Origin: Neisseria sicca
GTDB lineage: Bacteria > Pseudomonadota > Gammaproteobacteria > Burkholderiales > Neisseriaceae
Direction of reading: 5' to 3'
Length of the DNA stretch: 64,000 nt
Assembly: GCF_003044565.1 (NCBI RefSeq)
Contig: NZ_POXG01000004.1
Span: 62,001-126,000 of the forward strand
Shown: positions 18,538 through 30,984 of the stretch, piece after piece
Layout: each line of letters begins with the position of its first letter
How positions within the stretch are numbered: the stretch's first letter is position 1
Translations under genes and position numbers: made by a program
The notes under the pieces: generated by a model
Databases searched by the model: none
Told to the model about the DNA's origin: nothing
The model's input: the letters and a program-made list of their open reading frames with translations, nothing else

Positions 18538-19684
18538 TTATGCTACTGAATTTTGATGAATCAGGCAGCCCATATAGAGATTGCCGTCTTTCTGCCAGCC
18601 GAACAATTGGTTTTGCTGGTCGCTGTTTTCAGCCATCAAGCCCAAAGTCAGCCAGTGGCTTTCTCGTGGAAGCTGACCGGTATAGGGTTCGGGCGTGTGT
18701 ATGAGGGGCAGATCGAAATTATCGTTCCAGCTGACGCCTGCTTGGCGAAGTTTGCCGACGTATTGCTGCGTATCTTTAGGCGGTGCGGTAAACCAGGCGG
18801 CATGGACGGTGCGGTTTTTCAAAGCGTAATCGGCGTAATGTCCGAACGCTTTGTTTTGTGCCGTTTCATCGGACAAGGAGATGGCAATCGGACGCTGCAA
18901 AACTGCTTTGACGGGCAATTTATTCTGTTTGGCGGCATAAGGCGAGGCAAACACCAGCCAAGTCGCGTTTTCCGTAAACTCGGCATCTGAAGCGTCTTCG
19001 TTCAGCCATGCCGAAAAAATCACATGGATGCCTTCAAATTGGCGGTTTTCCACCCACTCACCCATCAAGCTTTCGCCATCAGACAGAGGCTTGATGGTCG
19101 CGCGGACACCCGCCATTTCGGCGATTTCTTCAAATCTTTGCTGCCAGTTCAAATACGCTTCTTCATCCGGCGCATCGATGTGCAGGGTCACAGGCAGCCG
19201 ATACTCCGCCAATTCGCTCAATTTTTGATAAAAATGTTCGGCAACGTAAGGATAGCCGCTGCGCCACAGGTCCTCGTCTTCGTCACGCGGAAACAGAAAC
19301 AGGTCAGCATTTCGTCCGCCTGACGCTTGGGTAATGACGTCCGGCAGCGACAAGGGTTCGGGCAGGATGGTATGCGAATCGACCAACACGATGCTTCTCT
19401 GCGCCCAATCCGTCCATTTTTTGCGGATATTTGATTTTTCGGTTTCCCAAGCATCTGCCGCCGCGCTGCGGTTCATCGACAAGATAAAGCGGTACAGCAA
19501 AGCCGCGCCCCAAACGCCAACAGGTATCAACAGATAAAACGGACTGATTTTCAGCCACAACACAACAATCAACGCCGCAATGAAAAGCAAAGCCAATACC
19601 GTCAGCCATACCCAAGGGGGTATTCCACTTGCTGTTTTTGCGGGCGACGATGGTATCGGGGATATCAGGAATAGACCAGTACAT
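18538..19684 (-). CDS. Membrane-anchored hypothetical protein, frameshifted near its start
   Basis: I do not recognise the family. The main frame (18538-19596 and upstream) gives two hydrophobic segments, WVWLTVLALLFIAALIVVLW and SPFYLLIPVGVWGAALLYRF. A large soluble domain follows, with no motif I can name. No ATG lies upstream in this frame. In another frame ATG 19684 opens MYWSIPDIPDTIVARKNSKW followed by NTP. If the CCCCC run at 19611-19620 (minus strand ACCCCCTTGG) had four Cs, the two frames would join as NTP-WVWLTVLAL without a gap. So the gene looks frameshifted by one base, by slippage, mutation or sequencing error. Otherwise it starts at TTG 19596. Confidence 0.65.
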
Positions 19685-19938
19685 AATCTTCAGATATTGA
19701 TTTGAAATAAATGGAATGAGTATAACAGCAAAAAAGCCAAATGTTTTTTCAAACTTGATTTCAGGTATCTTTTTCCCACCAAACGGATTGACCGAAAATC
19801 CCTGCCCGATGTTTTTCAGACGACCTTTTGAGCCGGATAGAAAAAAACACCGACATCGCGTAAAATATGCGCAAATTTTGTGATTCAATCAGGTCGTCTG
19901 AAACAGATTGCGCCTGATTTATTTTTCCGGAAAACACC

Positions 19939-21450
19939 ATGAGCGAACAAAACAATCCGCAAACCGAGCCGCAGTTGGACGAAAACCAAATCATCGCCCT
20001 GCGCCGCGAAAAACTGCATAACATCCGCCAACAGCGCAACGCCTATCCCAACGACTTCAAGCGCGATAGCTTTGCCGCCGATTTGCACGCCCAATACGGC
20101 GAAATCGGCAAAGAAGAACTCGACCCGCAAGCCGTTCCCGTCAAAATTGCCGGTCGCATGATGCTCAAACGCCAAATGGGCAAGGCGAGCTTCGCCACCA
20201 TCCAAGACGTAACCGGCCAAATCCAGCTTTATCTGAACAACAAAGGCGTGAGTCAGGAAGTTTTGGACGATTTCAACCATTGGGACTTGGGCGACATCGT
20301 CGGCGCGGAAGGTACTTTGTTCAAAACCAACCACGGCGAATTGACCGTGCGTGTGTCCGACATCCGCCTGCTGTCCAAATCCCTGCGCCCGCTGCCCGAC
20401 AAACACAAAGGCTTGAGCGATCAGGAAACCAAATACCGTCAACGCTACGTCGATTTGATTGCCAACGAAGAATCGCGCAATACGTTTATCAAACGCAGCC
20501 AAATCATCCAATCCGTGCGTAATTTCATGGTGAACGAGCATTATCTCGAAGTCGAAACCCCGATGATGCACCCAATTCCCGGCGGCGCGACGGCGAAGCC
20601 CTTCGTGACCCACCACAACGCTTTGGACATCCCGCTCTACCTGCGCATCGCCCCCGAGCTGTATTTGAAACGCTTGGTGGTCGGCGGTTTGGAGCGCGTG
20701 TTTGAAATCAACCGCAGCTTCCGCAACGAAGGCATGTCCGTACGCCACAACCCCGAATTCACCATGATTGAATTCTACGAAGCCTTCTCCGACTACGAAC
20801 GCATGATGCAGATGGCGGAAGACATCATCCGCAACGCATCGCGCACGGTAAACGGCACGGCGAAAATCAGCTACAACGGCAAAGAAGTCGATTTGGAAAG
20901 CCCGTTTGAGCGCCTGACCATTCTCGACGCCATCAAAAAATATAATCCGCACTACACCGACGAGCAGTTGAACGATGCGGAGTGGCTGAAAAAAGAAATC
21001 GTCAAACACGGCGAAAGCCTGCCGCCGTCTCCCGGCATCGGCAGCCTGCAACTTGCCTTGTTTGAAGGTTGCGCCGAAAGCAAACTGTGGAACCCGACCT
21101 TCATTGTCGATTACCCGGTCGAAGTTTCCCCGTTGGCACGCGCTTCCGATACCAAACAAGGTCTGACTGAGCGTTTCGAATTGTTCGTTGTCGGTCGCGA
21201 GCTGGCAAACGGCTATTCCGAGTTGAACGACCCTGAAGACCAAGCTGAACGCTTCAAATCGCAAGTGGCGCAAAAAGATGCGGGCGACGACGAAGCCATG
21301 CACTACGACGCTGACTACATCCGCGCGATGGAATTTGGTCTGCCGCCGACAGGCGGTTGCGGCATCGGCATCGACCGCCTGGTAATGCTGCTGACCGATT
21401 CGCAAACCATCCGCGACGTGATTTTGTTCCCGCAAATGCGTCCTGAATAA
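19939..21450 (+). CDS. lysS: Lysyl-tRNA synthetase (class II)
   Basis: LysS charges tRNA-Lys. The 503-residue product has the N-terminal OB-fold anticodon-binding domain (about residues 70-160, [30 protein letters not shown]). The class II catalytic core has motif 2 ([23 protein letters not shown]) and the C-terminal motif 3 ([26 protein letters not shown]). The ATG at 19939 follows GGAAAACACC. An uptake sequence lies about 35 bases upstream. It is convergent with carB. Confidence 0.97.
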   Translation: MSEQNNPQTEPQLDENQIIALRREKLHNIRQQRNAYPNDFKRDSFAADLHAQYGEIGKEELDPQAVPVKIAGRMMLKRQMGKASFATIQDVTGQIQLYLNNKGVSQEVLDDFNHWDLGDIVGAEGTLFKTNHGELTVRVSDIRLLSKSLRPLPDKHKGLSDQETKYRQRYVDLIANEESRNTFIKRSQIIQSVRNFMVNEHYLEVETPMMHPIPGGATAKPFVTHHNALDIPLYLRIAPELYLKRLVVGGLERVFEINRSFRNEGMSVRHNPEFTMIEFYEAFSDYERMMQMAEDIIRNASRTVNGTAKISYNGKEVDLESPFERLTILDAIKKYNPHYTDEQLNDAEWLKKEIVKHGESLPPSPGIGSLQLALFEGCAESKLWNPTFIVDYPVEVSPLARASDTKQGLTERFELFVVGRELANGYSELNDPEDQAERFKSQVAQKDAGDDEAMHYDADYIRAMEFGLPPTGGCGIGIDRLVMLLTDSQTIRDVILFPQMRPE

Positions 21451-21761
21451 GGTAGGCAGATAATAAAAAAGGTCGTCTGAAAACCGGAAAATTGGTTTTC
21501 AGACGACCTTTTGTTTAAGTTAAACTTGATTCGGTTTTTGTTTTTCAATTGTCTATGTAAGCTCCGTATGCTGTATGTACTGAGGTGGCCGCAAGTGGTT
21601 TTACCAGAGGTAACGGATCGCACGGTTGATGAGTTCGTAAACCATCCGCGATGTCTGTTCACGCAAATGTACCCCGAATAAAGTCAGCAAAGAAAAAGGT
21701 CGTCTGAAAGATAAGTCTTATTTTCAGACGACCTTTTGTTTAAGCTAAACCCGATTCAGAT
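21451..21761. repeat. Duplicated lysS/carB junction with two DUS-pair terminators
   Basis: Two DUS hairpins (21469-21513 and 21696-21738) lie between the convergent lysS and carB. The sequence around each is alike. 21541-21580 resembles the last codons of carB at 21772-21812 (TTTTTCAA..GTC.ATG..A.CTCC..........GCTGTAT). 21625-21680 resembles the last codons of lysS (AAACCATCCGCGA, then CGCAAATG...CC.GAATAA). The segment is thus a decayed tandem duplication of about 235 bases covering the ends of both genes and the terminator. Confidence 0.65.
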
Positions 21762-24989
<3,228 letters not shown>

Positions 24990-25076
24990 TTAGTTGACTA
25001 TTAAATAGAAATTCGTATTTACTATAAATTTCTTAGTTTATATGGTATTTGGTAGTTATTTTTTTGGATAAAAGTT

Positions 25077-25814
25077 CTATCTTGGTTTTGGTGTTGGTTT
25101 TGGTTTTGGTTCTGGTTCTGGTTTTGGTTCTGGTTCTGGTTTTAATCTTAGTTGTTGTAATTTTTTAATATCATTAACGGTATAACAACCACCATTATTA
25201 CCTAAGATTAAAATATTAGAAAAATCGGTAGTGTTTTTTTTAGGTGCTTTACTTATGTCGCTGCCACCACTGCCGCTGCCACCTTCGCCACCTTCGCCAC
25301 CTTCGCCACCTTCGCCACCTTCGCCATCTTCGTCATCATCACAGCCAGTATCTTGCACTCTTAATTGACCAAATTCTCCCAAATATTTAATAAAATCTTC
25401 CAAGAAAATTCCATTGTTAATCATTGCATCATATTTAATGTGTTCGCCACTCTTTCTTAAATATGACAAGTATTCTTTATGAAATAAATTTAATTTATTT
25501 TCTTCTTCATTTAATTCTGCATATACTATAAAGTGGCATTGATGATTTTGAATGCTCTCTATCTCTTTTAAGATGTCCTTATTACTTTTTTCCTTTGCCA
25601 CCTTTTTAAATTTATTAAACTCTGCTGTTTGTGAATTATCGTTACGTTTAAATTCTATCAAAATAAATTTATCATCTTGACCTAAAATGGTATCAGAGGT
25701 TTGTTTCTCATAATTGCCATCAAGGGGGGCAATAAATTGAAATTCACGATGATTATTTATTACAAATTGATACTCGACAGTTTTTTCCCACCATACTGGA
25801 TTGTTATCTGACAT
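25077..25814 (-). CDS. Hypothetical protein with nuclease-like core and Gly-Glu and Pro-Glu-Lys repeats
   Basis: I do not recognise a named family. The start ATG 25814 (MSDNNPVWWEKTVEYQF) has a strong AAAGGAAAG site eight bases upstream, giving 245 residues. Residues about 35-60 read SDTILGQDDKFILIEFKRND, resembling the Asp...Glu-x-Lys core of PD-(D/E)xK nucleases. Next come an acidic tract, a five-fold Glu-Gly-Gly run encoded by a perfect 9-base tandem repeat (TTCGCCACC on the plus strand, about 25278-25326), and a C-terminal tail of Pro-Glu-Pro-Lys units, also encoded by a short repeat. It is AT-rich compared with carA and carB, and lies in their variable spacer, suggesting acquisition. Confidence 0.7.
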   Translation of the reverse strand: MSDNNPVWWEKTVEYQFVINNHREFQFIAPLDGNYEKQTSDTILGQDDKFILIEFKRNDNSQTAEFNKFKKVAKEKSNKDILKEIESIQNHQCHFIVYAELNEEENKLNLFHKEYLSYLRKSGEHIKYDAMINNGIFLEDFIKYLGEFGQLRVQDTGCDDDEDGEGGEGGEGGEGGEGGSGSGGSDISKAPKKNTTDFSNILILGNNGGCYTVNDIKKLQQLRLKPEPEPKPEPEPKPKPTPKPR

Positions 25815-25849
25815 ATCACTTTCCTTTCTATTTAGATCCATTAGTAGCA

Positions 25850-25924
25850 AGCGTAGGTTGGGTTGAAAACCCAACACAAATCGCTTAATTGTCTAAAATG
25901 TTGGGTTTGCTAATCCAACGTGCC
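25850..25924. repeat. Short dispersed repeat (GTAGGTTGGGTT...GTTGGGTTTG)
   Basis: AAGCGTAGGTTGGGTTGAAA and AAATGTTGGGTTTGCTAATC here are matched in degraded form at about 28246-28310 (AAGTGTAGATTGGGTTAAAA ... AAATGTTGGATTTGGCAACC). The two copies bracket the tandem array and the DUF559 gene. Confidence 0.55.
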
Positions 25925-27750
25925 ATAGCCCACATGTAGGGTATGTGCGGTACGCATGCATGCGTTCCCCATTTTCCCTGCAACCCCAACCCACCGCGTG
26001 CGTGCCTTGCGGCACACACCCTACCGATGGGTTCAAAGGTCGTCTGAAAAAACGCTCGCGGCGTTTATTTCATCTGCTTGGCGATAAAAGGCTACCTGAA
26101 AAATTCCTGCTGTTGATATTTCGGGCATTCTTTTTCAGACGACCTACAACGCCTGAACCCGCTGCAACCCGCTCCCTCCCCCGTGGGGGAGGGTTGGGGA
26201 GAGGGTATTCCCCGAATTGCGGCAATCTTTCCCAAACACCTTAACCGCCCCAATACAAGCCTTGCGGCTTGTTGCCCTCTCTCTAACTCTCTCCCACGGG
26301 AGAGAGGACGGGCGGCTGTTGGGGTTAAGGGTTGCTGCAAGGAAAAAGGTTGTGTAGCAGCCTGCATGTAGGGTGTGTGCGGTACGCACGCACGCGTTCT
26401 CTATTTTCCCTGCAACCCCAACCCACCGCGCGCGTGCCTTGCGGCACACACCCTTCCGATGGGTTCAAAGGTTGTCTGAAAAAACGCTCACGGCGTTTGT
26501 TCCACCTGCCTTGCGATAAAAGGCTACCTGAAAAATTCCTGCTGTTGATGTTTCGGGCATTCTTTTTTCAGACGACCTGTAATACTTGAATCTGCTGCAA
26601 CCTGCCCCCTCCCCCGTGGGGGAGGGCTGGGGAGAGGGCATTCCCAAAATGGCGGCAACCTTTCTCAACACCTAAATCTCCCAAATACAAGCCTTGCGGC
26701 TTGTTGCCCTCTCTCTAACTCTCTCCCACGGGGAGAGAGGACGGGGTGGCTGTTGGGGTTAAAGGTTCTGCAAGGAAAACAGGTTGTGCGGGCTGCTTTT
26801 TTTCTTTTCAGACGACCTTCAATCAACGGCAAATCCAAGAAAGCCGTAGCCCACATGTAGTGTGTGTGCGGTACGCACGCACGCGTTCTCCATTTTCCCT
26901 GCAACCCCAACCCACCGCGTGCGTGCCTTGCGGCACACACCCTACCGATGGGTTCAAAGGTCGTCTGAAAAAACGCTCGCAGCGTTTGTTACATCTGCCT
27001 TGCGATAAAGGCTACCTGAAAAATCCCTGCTGTTGATATTTCAGGCATTCTTTTTCAGACGACCTGCAACGCCTGAATTCGCTGCAACCCGCTCCCTCCC
27101 CTGTGGGGGAGGGTTGGGGAGAGGGCATTCTCCAAATTTTGGCGACCTTCCCCAACACCCTAACCGCCCAAATACAAGCCTTGCGGTTTGTTACCCTCTC
27201 TCTAACTCTCTCCCACGGGGAGAGAGGACGGAGTGGCTGTTGGGGTTAAGGGTTGCTGCAAGGAAAACAGGTTGTGTAGCAGCCCGCATGTAGGGTGTGT
27301 GCGGTACGCACGCACGCGTTCTCTATTTTCCCTGCAACCCCAACCCACCGTGTGCGTGCCTCGCGGCACACACCCTACCGATGGGTTCAAAGGTCGTCTG
27401 AAAAAAACGCTCGCGGCGTTTGTTCCATCTGCCTTGCGATAAAGGCTACCTGAAAAATTCCTGCCGTTGATGTTTCCGGCATTCTTTTTCAGACGACCTG
27501 CAACGCCTGAATCTGCTGCAATCTACCCCCTCCCCCGTGGGGGAGGGTTGGGGAGAGGGCATTCCCCGAATTTCGGCAACCTTCCCCAACACACTAACCG
27601 CTCAAAATACAAGCCTTGCGGCTTGTTGCCCTCTCTCTAACTCTCTCCCACGGGGAGAGAGGACGGGTGGCTGTTGGGATTAAGGGTTCTGCAAGGAAAA
27701 CAGGTTGTGTAGGTTGCTTTTTTGCTTTTCAGACGACCTTTATAAATGCT
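25925..27750. repeat. Four tandem repeats of about 430-490 bp in the carA-carB spacer
   Basis: Units begin at CATGTAG, at 25933, 26365, 26854 and 27287. Each holds, in order: a GTGCGGTACGCACGCACGCG palindrome-like block, CAACCCCAACCCACCG, a GGGTTCAAAGGTCGTCTGAA uptake site, AACGCTCGCGGCGTTT, an AGGCTACCTGAA site, a reverse TTTTTCAGACGACCT site, CCCTCCCCCGTGGGGGAGGG, and CTCTCTAACTCTCTCCCACG. The second unit is about 57 bases longer. The ORFs of 60-100 codons in the units are repeat artefacts. Long variable spacers between carA and carB are established for neisseriae. Confidence 0.9.
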
Positions 27751-27753
27751 CAA

Positions 27754-27765
27754 TTCAGGCAGCCT
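27754..27765 (-). other. Uptake-sequence-like site of the Simonsiella dialect
   Basis: TTCAGGCAGCCT is the complement of AGGCTGCCTGAA, the form described for Simonsiella, not the AGGTCGTCTGAA used here. It lies just outside the tandem array, 15 bases after a normal reverse site. Confidence 0.5.
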
Positions 27766-27808
27766 GTATCCTATAATTTTCAATAATTTAATCAAAATCA
27801 GTCATCTG

Positions 27809-28198
27809 CTACCGTGCAGGCTGTTTTTCCAATTCCTGTAACACGCGCAGGATTTCCGCGAGCACATCGTTTGTCTGCTGCAAAATTTCGTGATTCCAAA
27901 AACGCAACACGGTAAAGCCCAAGCTGTTGAGATATGCCGTCCGTGCGTGGTCGTACGCGGCTTGTTCTGTGTGCTGCCCGCCGTCTGCTTCGACAATCAG
28001 CTTGGGCGTTACGCACATAAAATCAACAATATAATTTCCCATCGGCTGCTGGCGGCGGAATTTATAGCCGTTCAGACAGCCTGCCCGCAGGTGCTGCCAC
28101 AAATTTGCTTCCGCCTCGCTCATTTCTTTGCGCATGGTTTTGGCGCGTTGATGCAGGGCGGGGTTGTCGGCGGTCAATAGTTTTTCGGGCAGGTTCAT
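27809..28198 (-). CDS. DUF559 domain protein (putative endonuclease)
   Basis: The 129-residue product matches the DUF559 family, related to very-short-patch-repair-type and other PD-(D/E)xK nucleases. It contains MRKEMSEAEANLWQHLRAG near residue 22, then GYKFRRQQPMGNYIVDFMCVTPKLIVEADGGQH (catalytic Asp and Glu-x-Asp region, about residues 45-75) and LGFTVLRFWNHEIL. The biological role of DUF559 proteins is mostly unproven; repair or DNA defence has been suggested. It is a common neisserial accessory gene and sits next to the repeat array in the carA-carB spacer. Confidence 0.85.
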   Translation of the reverse strand: MNLPEKLLTADNPALHQRAKTMRKEMSEAEANLWQHLRAGCLNGYKFRRQQPMGNYIVDFMCVTPKLIVEADGGQHTEQAAYDHARTAYLNSLGFTVLRFWNHEILQQTNDVLAEILRVLQELEKQPAR

Positions 28199-28477
28199 TT
28201 TTTATTATTGGGTGTGGGAAACACCTTGATGACAATCTTTTTTCAGTAAGTGTAGATTGGGTTAAAAAACATAAAACGCGTAATCGTATAAAAATGTTGG
28301 ATTTGGCAACCAACCTACCTTGGAGGTCGTCTGAAAAATCTCAGCGTTTTGAAACCCCAAAAATTTCTGCCGCAATTATTGATATGTAGATCTTGGTGAG
28401 TTTCTTTCCGGTAATGTTGGGAACGCTATTTTGTTATTGTGTATTGGGTGGTGAGTGCTGAGTTGCCGAGTGGAGTT

Positions 28478-28852
28478 TTATTCTATGTCTATGATGGTTT
28501 GTACGCCTTCGAATATTTTGTTGGATAGGTTTTCTAGGCTTCTTGCGCCTTCATCGACCCTCGATCCTTTTTGCTTGAGGGCTTGGTCCATATAGATGCT
28601 GCTTGTCATGGCGGGTTCTTTCAGGCAGTGGTCTACGGAAAATTGCTCCAATTCTGCGGCGGTTGTGGGGATGGCGCATTCGGAATTGGCTATGGTTTTG
28701 CTGCTTTCGGATATGGTTTTGTGTATGCCTTGGGTGGCGGAATCGAAGATGTCCGCGCCGAGTTGGCTGATTTTTTTCAGGTCGATGGTTTTGTCACCTG
28801 CGAAGGCTGGGGCGCTGATAAGCAGGCAGAGGAGTAAAGCCGTTTTTTTCAT
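28478..28852 (-). CDS. Small exported hypothetical protein
   Basis: The 124-residue product has a clear signal peptide, MKKTALLLCLLISAPAFA, cleaved before Gly-Asp. The remaining part is mostly helical with two cysteines (SECAIPTT and VDHCLKEP) that could pair in the periplasm. I recognise no domain. It lies in the carA-carB spacer, upstream of the DUF559 gene and 73 bases downstream of a small lipoprotein gene, all on the minus strand. Confidence 0.72.
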   Translation of the reverse strand: MKKTALLLCLLISAPAFAGDKTIDLKKISQLGADIFDSATQGIHKTISESSKTIANSECAIPTTAAELEQFSVDHCLKEPAMTSSIYMDQALKQKGSRVDEGARSLENLSNKIFEGVQTIIDIE

Positions 28853-28925
28853 GAAATTACCTTTATGGGTAGGTTTTCTTCAGGCGGTTTGACGGGCAAA
28901 CCGCCTTGTGGTTTGGTGTAATGTA

Positions 28926-29060
28926 TTAATGATTGTTTTGTCTTTGGTAGTCTTCATTCCATGCTTGTACGGCTGTATTGGTATCGCGTGCGACGGAATG
29001 GATGGTGTTGCACGCGGATAATGCGCCGATTAATGCGATAAACAAGGCTACTTTTTTCAT
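28926..29060 (-). CDS. Entericidin-like small lipoprotein
   Basis: The 44-residue product begins MKKVALFIALIGALSACNTI. The lipobox LSAC places the lipid-modified Cys at residue 17, and the mature peptide of only 28 residues (CNTIHSVARDTNTAVQAW...) resembles entericidin-type lipoproteins. ATG 29060 is preceded by AAGGATTAACCCT. A longer in-frame ORF starts at 29117 but would bury the signal peptide. It follows the SemiSWEET gene after 72 bases and may be co-transcribed with it. Function is unknown; homology to the entericidin toxin/antidote pair is by appearance only. Confidence 0.72.
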   Translation of the reverse strand: MKKVALFIALIGALSACNTIHSVARDTNTAVQAWNEDYQRQNNH

Positions 29061-29132
29061 AGGGTTAATCCTTATGTTGATGGTGGTGAGTAAGTCCGGC
29101 CAGTGTGTGACCGGCATGAAATCGGTATGGTT

Positions 29133-29390
29133 TTAAAGGCTGGTGAAAAATGTGACCAAGCCCAAAAAGATACCGGGAATGTTTGCCAGTATGATGGGGT
29201 AGTCGCGTTTTTCTTTCAAAAAGCCGTAGGCAACCCATAATGTGCAGTTGATGGCGGCGACGAGGGGTTGCAGCGGCGAGCCGGGGTTGCCCGCGAGGTT
29301 GTTTTGGATTTGCGGGATATAGGAAACGTACATACCTACGGCGGTCAGGGTGGCGACGACGGAGAGTACGCGCATTTGTTTTTCAGTCAT
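29133..29390 (-). CDS. SemiSWEET family transporter
   Basis: The 85-residue product has three predicted transmembrane helices and the PQ-loop signature SYIPQIQNNLAGNPGSPLQPLVAAINCTLWVAYG. It ends with the conserved third helix (ANIPGIFLGLVTFF). SemiSWEETs dimerise in the inner membrane to move small sugars; the substrate here is unknown. It starts with ATG 29390 after AGGAAAACCC and lies directly downstream of carA. Confidence 0.87.
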   Translation of the reverse strand: MTEKQMRVLSVVATLTAVGMYVSYIPQIQNNLAGNPGSPLQPLVAAINCTLWVAYGFLKEKRDYPIILANIPGIFLGLVTFFTSL

Positions 29391-29421
29391 GGGTTTTCCT
29401 TTCTGATTTGAGGGGGTTGGT

Positions 29422-29462
29422 TTTTCAGACGACGTTTTGAGTTGAGAGGTCGTCTGAAAAGG
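29422..29462. terminator. Outward-facing DUS pair after carA
   Basis: TTTTTCAGACGAC and GTCGTCTGAAAA form an inverted repeat with a 16-base loop, seven bases after the carA stop. The T-run is poor on the minus strand, so terminator strength is uncertain. Confidence 0.5.
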
Positions 29463-29469
29463 CGGCTTA

Positions 29470-30597
29470 TTATTTTGCCGCTTTCATGTTGTCAATGAAT
29501 TTGTCAAACAGATAGCCGACATCTTGCGGACCGGGGCTCGCTTCGGGGTGACCTTGGAAACAGAACACGGGTTTGTCGGTCAGCTCGATGCCTTGCAAGG
29601 TGTTGTCGAACAAGGATTTGTGGGTAATCCTTGCGTTGGCGGGCAGGGTGTCGGCATCGACGGCGAAACCGTGGTTTTGGCTGGTGATGACGACTTTGCT
29701 GCTGTCCAAGTCTTGAACGGGGTGGTTTGCGCCGTGGTGGCTGAAGTGCATTTTCAGGGTTTTTGCACCGATGGCGAGGCTGATGAGCTGGTGTCCCAAG
29801 CAGATGCCGAAGATGGGTTTGCCGCTTGCCATCAGTTTTTGCACGGCTTCGATGGCGTAGGTACAAGGCTCGGGGTCGCCTGGGCCGTTGGAGAGGAACA
29901 CGCCGTCGGGATTGAGCGCCAACACGTCTTCCGCGCTGGTTTGGGCGGGGACGACGGTCAGGCGGCAGCCACGTGCGGCGAGCATACGTAGGATGTTGGT
30001 TTTCACGCCGAAATCGTAGGCGACGACGTGGAACGGCTGTTCGGCAGGGGTAACGAAACCTTTGCCCAGCGCCCATTCGCCTTCGGTCCATTCGTAGGCT
30101 TCTGTGCAGGAAACTTCTTTCGCCAAATCTTTGCCGACCATGCTGCCGAACGCGGCGATGAGTTCTTGCGCTTTTTCAACCGTGGCATCCGCGCCGGTCA
30201 AAATCGCGCCTCCTTGTGCGCCTTTTTCGCGCAGCAGCGTGGTCAGGCGGCGGGTGTCGATGTCGGCGATGGCGACGGTTTTACTGCGCACCAGATAGTC
30301 GTGCAGGCTTTCGGAGGCGCGGAAGTTGCTGTGCAGCAAAGGCAGGTCGCGGATAATCAAGCCTGCGGCATAAACGCTGCGGCTTTCTTCATCTTCGGCG
30401 TTGGTGCCGGTGTTGCCGATGTGGGGGTAGGTGAGGGTGACGATTTGTTTGCAGTAGGACGGGTCGGTCAGGATTTCCTGATAGCCGGTCATGGAAGTGT
30501 TGAACACGACTTCGCCGGAAGTCGAACCTTCGTAACCGATTGATGTGCCGTGAAATACGCTGCCGTCAGCGAGAACGAGAAGAGCCGGAGTGGTCAT
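29470..30597 (-). CDS. carA: Carbamoyl-phosphate synthase small subunit
   Basis: CarA hydrolyses glutamine and channels ammonia to CarB. The 375-residue product has the N-terminal CPSase small-chain domain ([37 protein letters not shown]). The class I glutamine amidotransferase domain has the nucleophile Cys in FGICLGHQL, and His/Glu in [11 protein letters not shown]. It lies upstream of carB on the same strand, with about 4.5 kb of repeats and small genes in between. A plausible promoter and a leader hairpin precede it. Confidence 0.97.
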   Translation of the reverse strand: MTTPALLVLADGSVFHGTSIGYEGSTSGEVVFNTSMTGYQEILTDPSYCKQIVTLTYPHIGNTGTNAEDEESRSVYAAGLIIRDLPLLHSNFRASESLHDYLVRSKTVAIADIDTRRLTTLLREKGAQGGAILTGADATVEKAQELIAAFGSMVGKDLAKEVSCTEAYEWTEGEWALGKGFVTPAEQPFHVVAYDFGVKTNILRMLAARGCRLTVVPAQTSAEDVLALNPDGVFLSNGPGDPEPCTYAIEAVQKLMASGKPIFGICLGHQLISLAIGAKTLKMHFSHHGANHPVQDLDSSKVVITSQNHGFAVDADTLPANARITHKSLFDNTLQGIELTDKPVFCFQGHPEASPGPQDVGYLFDKFIDNMKAAK

Positions 30598-30695
30598 GAT
30601 GAATCCTGTTTGCCTGATGATGGTCGGTTTGCAGAAACGGGCAGGGGTCGTCTGAAAATTGTTTACAAAAAAGACCGCCTGAGAAAATATCGGCT

Positions 30696-30740
30696 AAAAA
30701 AAAACACGCCCCGCAGCCTTGATTTTGCTGCGTAACGTGC
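30696..30740 (-). terminator. Leader terminator upstream of carA, possible attenuator
   Basis: On the minus strand GCACGTTACGCAGC and GCTGCGGGGCGTG pair around AAAATCAAG, with a small internal mismatch, and are followed by nine Ts. This is an intrinsic terminator shape lying about 100 bases before the carA start, inside the predicted leader. A second small hairpin (GGCATAG / CTATGCC) lies just upstream of it. It could make carA expression conditional. On the plus strand it also ends in TTTTT. Confidence 0.6.
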
Positions 30741-30778
30741 TTTTTCAGGCATAGCTGCCTATGCCGTAGAAGCAATGC

Positions 30779-30807
30779 ATTCTACGTCAAAAAGCCATAT
30801 CGTTCAA
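30779..30807 (-). promoter_or_regulatory. Predicted carA promoter
   Basis: On the minus strand TTGAAC (30807-30802) and TAGAAT (30784-30779) are separated by exactly 17 bases, a good sigma-70 match. Transcription would start near 30772, about 175 bases before the carA ATG, placing the leader hairpin in the transcript. Confidence 0.6.
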
Positions 30808-30924
30808 GCTGTGGCTTGGCAACGGATTTTCCCTTTACAATCATGAAGTCTGTTTCATTTTCGCCATTGTTCGCCGCATCAGATAAAAAAAACAGCCCGA
30901 ACCCCACATAAATGACATCGTAAA

Positions 30925-30933
30925 TGTTAGAAT
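30925..30933 (+). promoter_or_regulatory. Possible extended -10 element for pilC
   Basis: TGTTAGAAT is an extended -10 sequence (TG, one base, TAGAAT) about 52 bases before the first pilC ATG. No -35 match is seen, so this is tentative. The rest of the 387-base carA-pilC spacer holds the carA leader and promoter. Confidence 0.35.
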
Positions 30934-30984
30934 CTCATTCCGAGAAAATAAAAACAACGTCATCATCCGTCAACCGACGATTTT

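Noticed and set aside
19885..21435. Long minus-strand ORF of 516 codons opposite lysS
   Set aside because: It is the antisense shadow of a GC-rich gene; its product is rich in Phe, Val, His and Arg in a reverse-complement pattern, with no domain or ribosome-binding site.
25945..27442. Series of 60-100 codon ORFs on both strands in the tandem array
   Set aside because: They recur with each repeat unit, contain translated DUS and GC-rich blocks, and have no ribosome-binding sites.
25925..27750. Possible CRISPR array
   Set aside because: Units are about 430-490 bases with internal similarity throughout; there are no short repeats with unique spacers and no cas genes.
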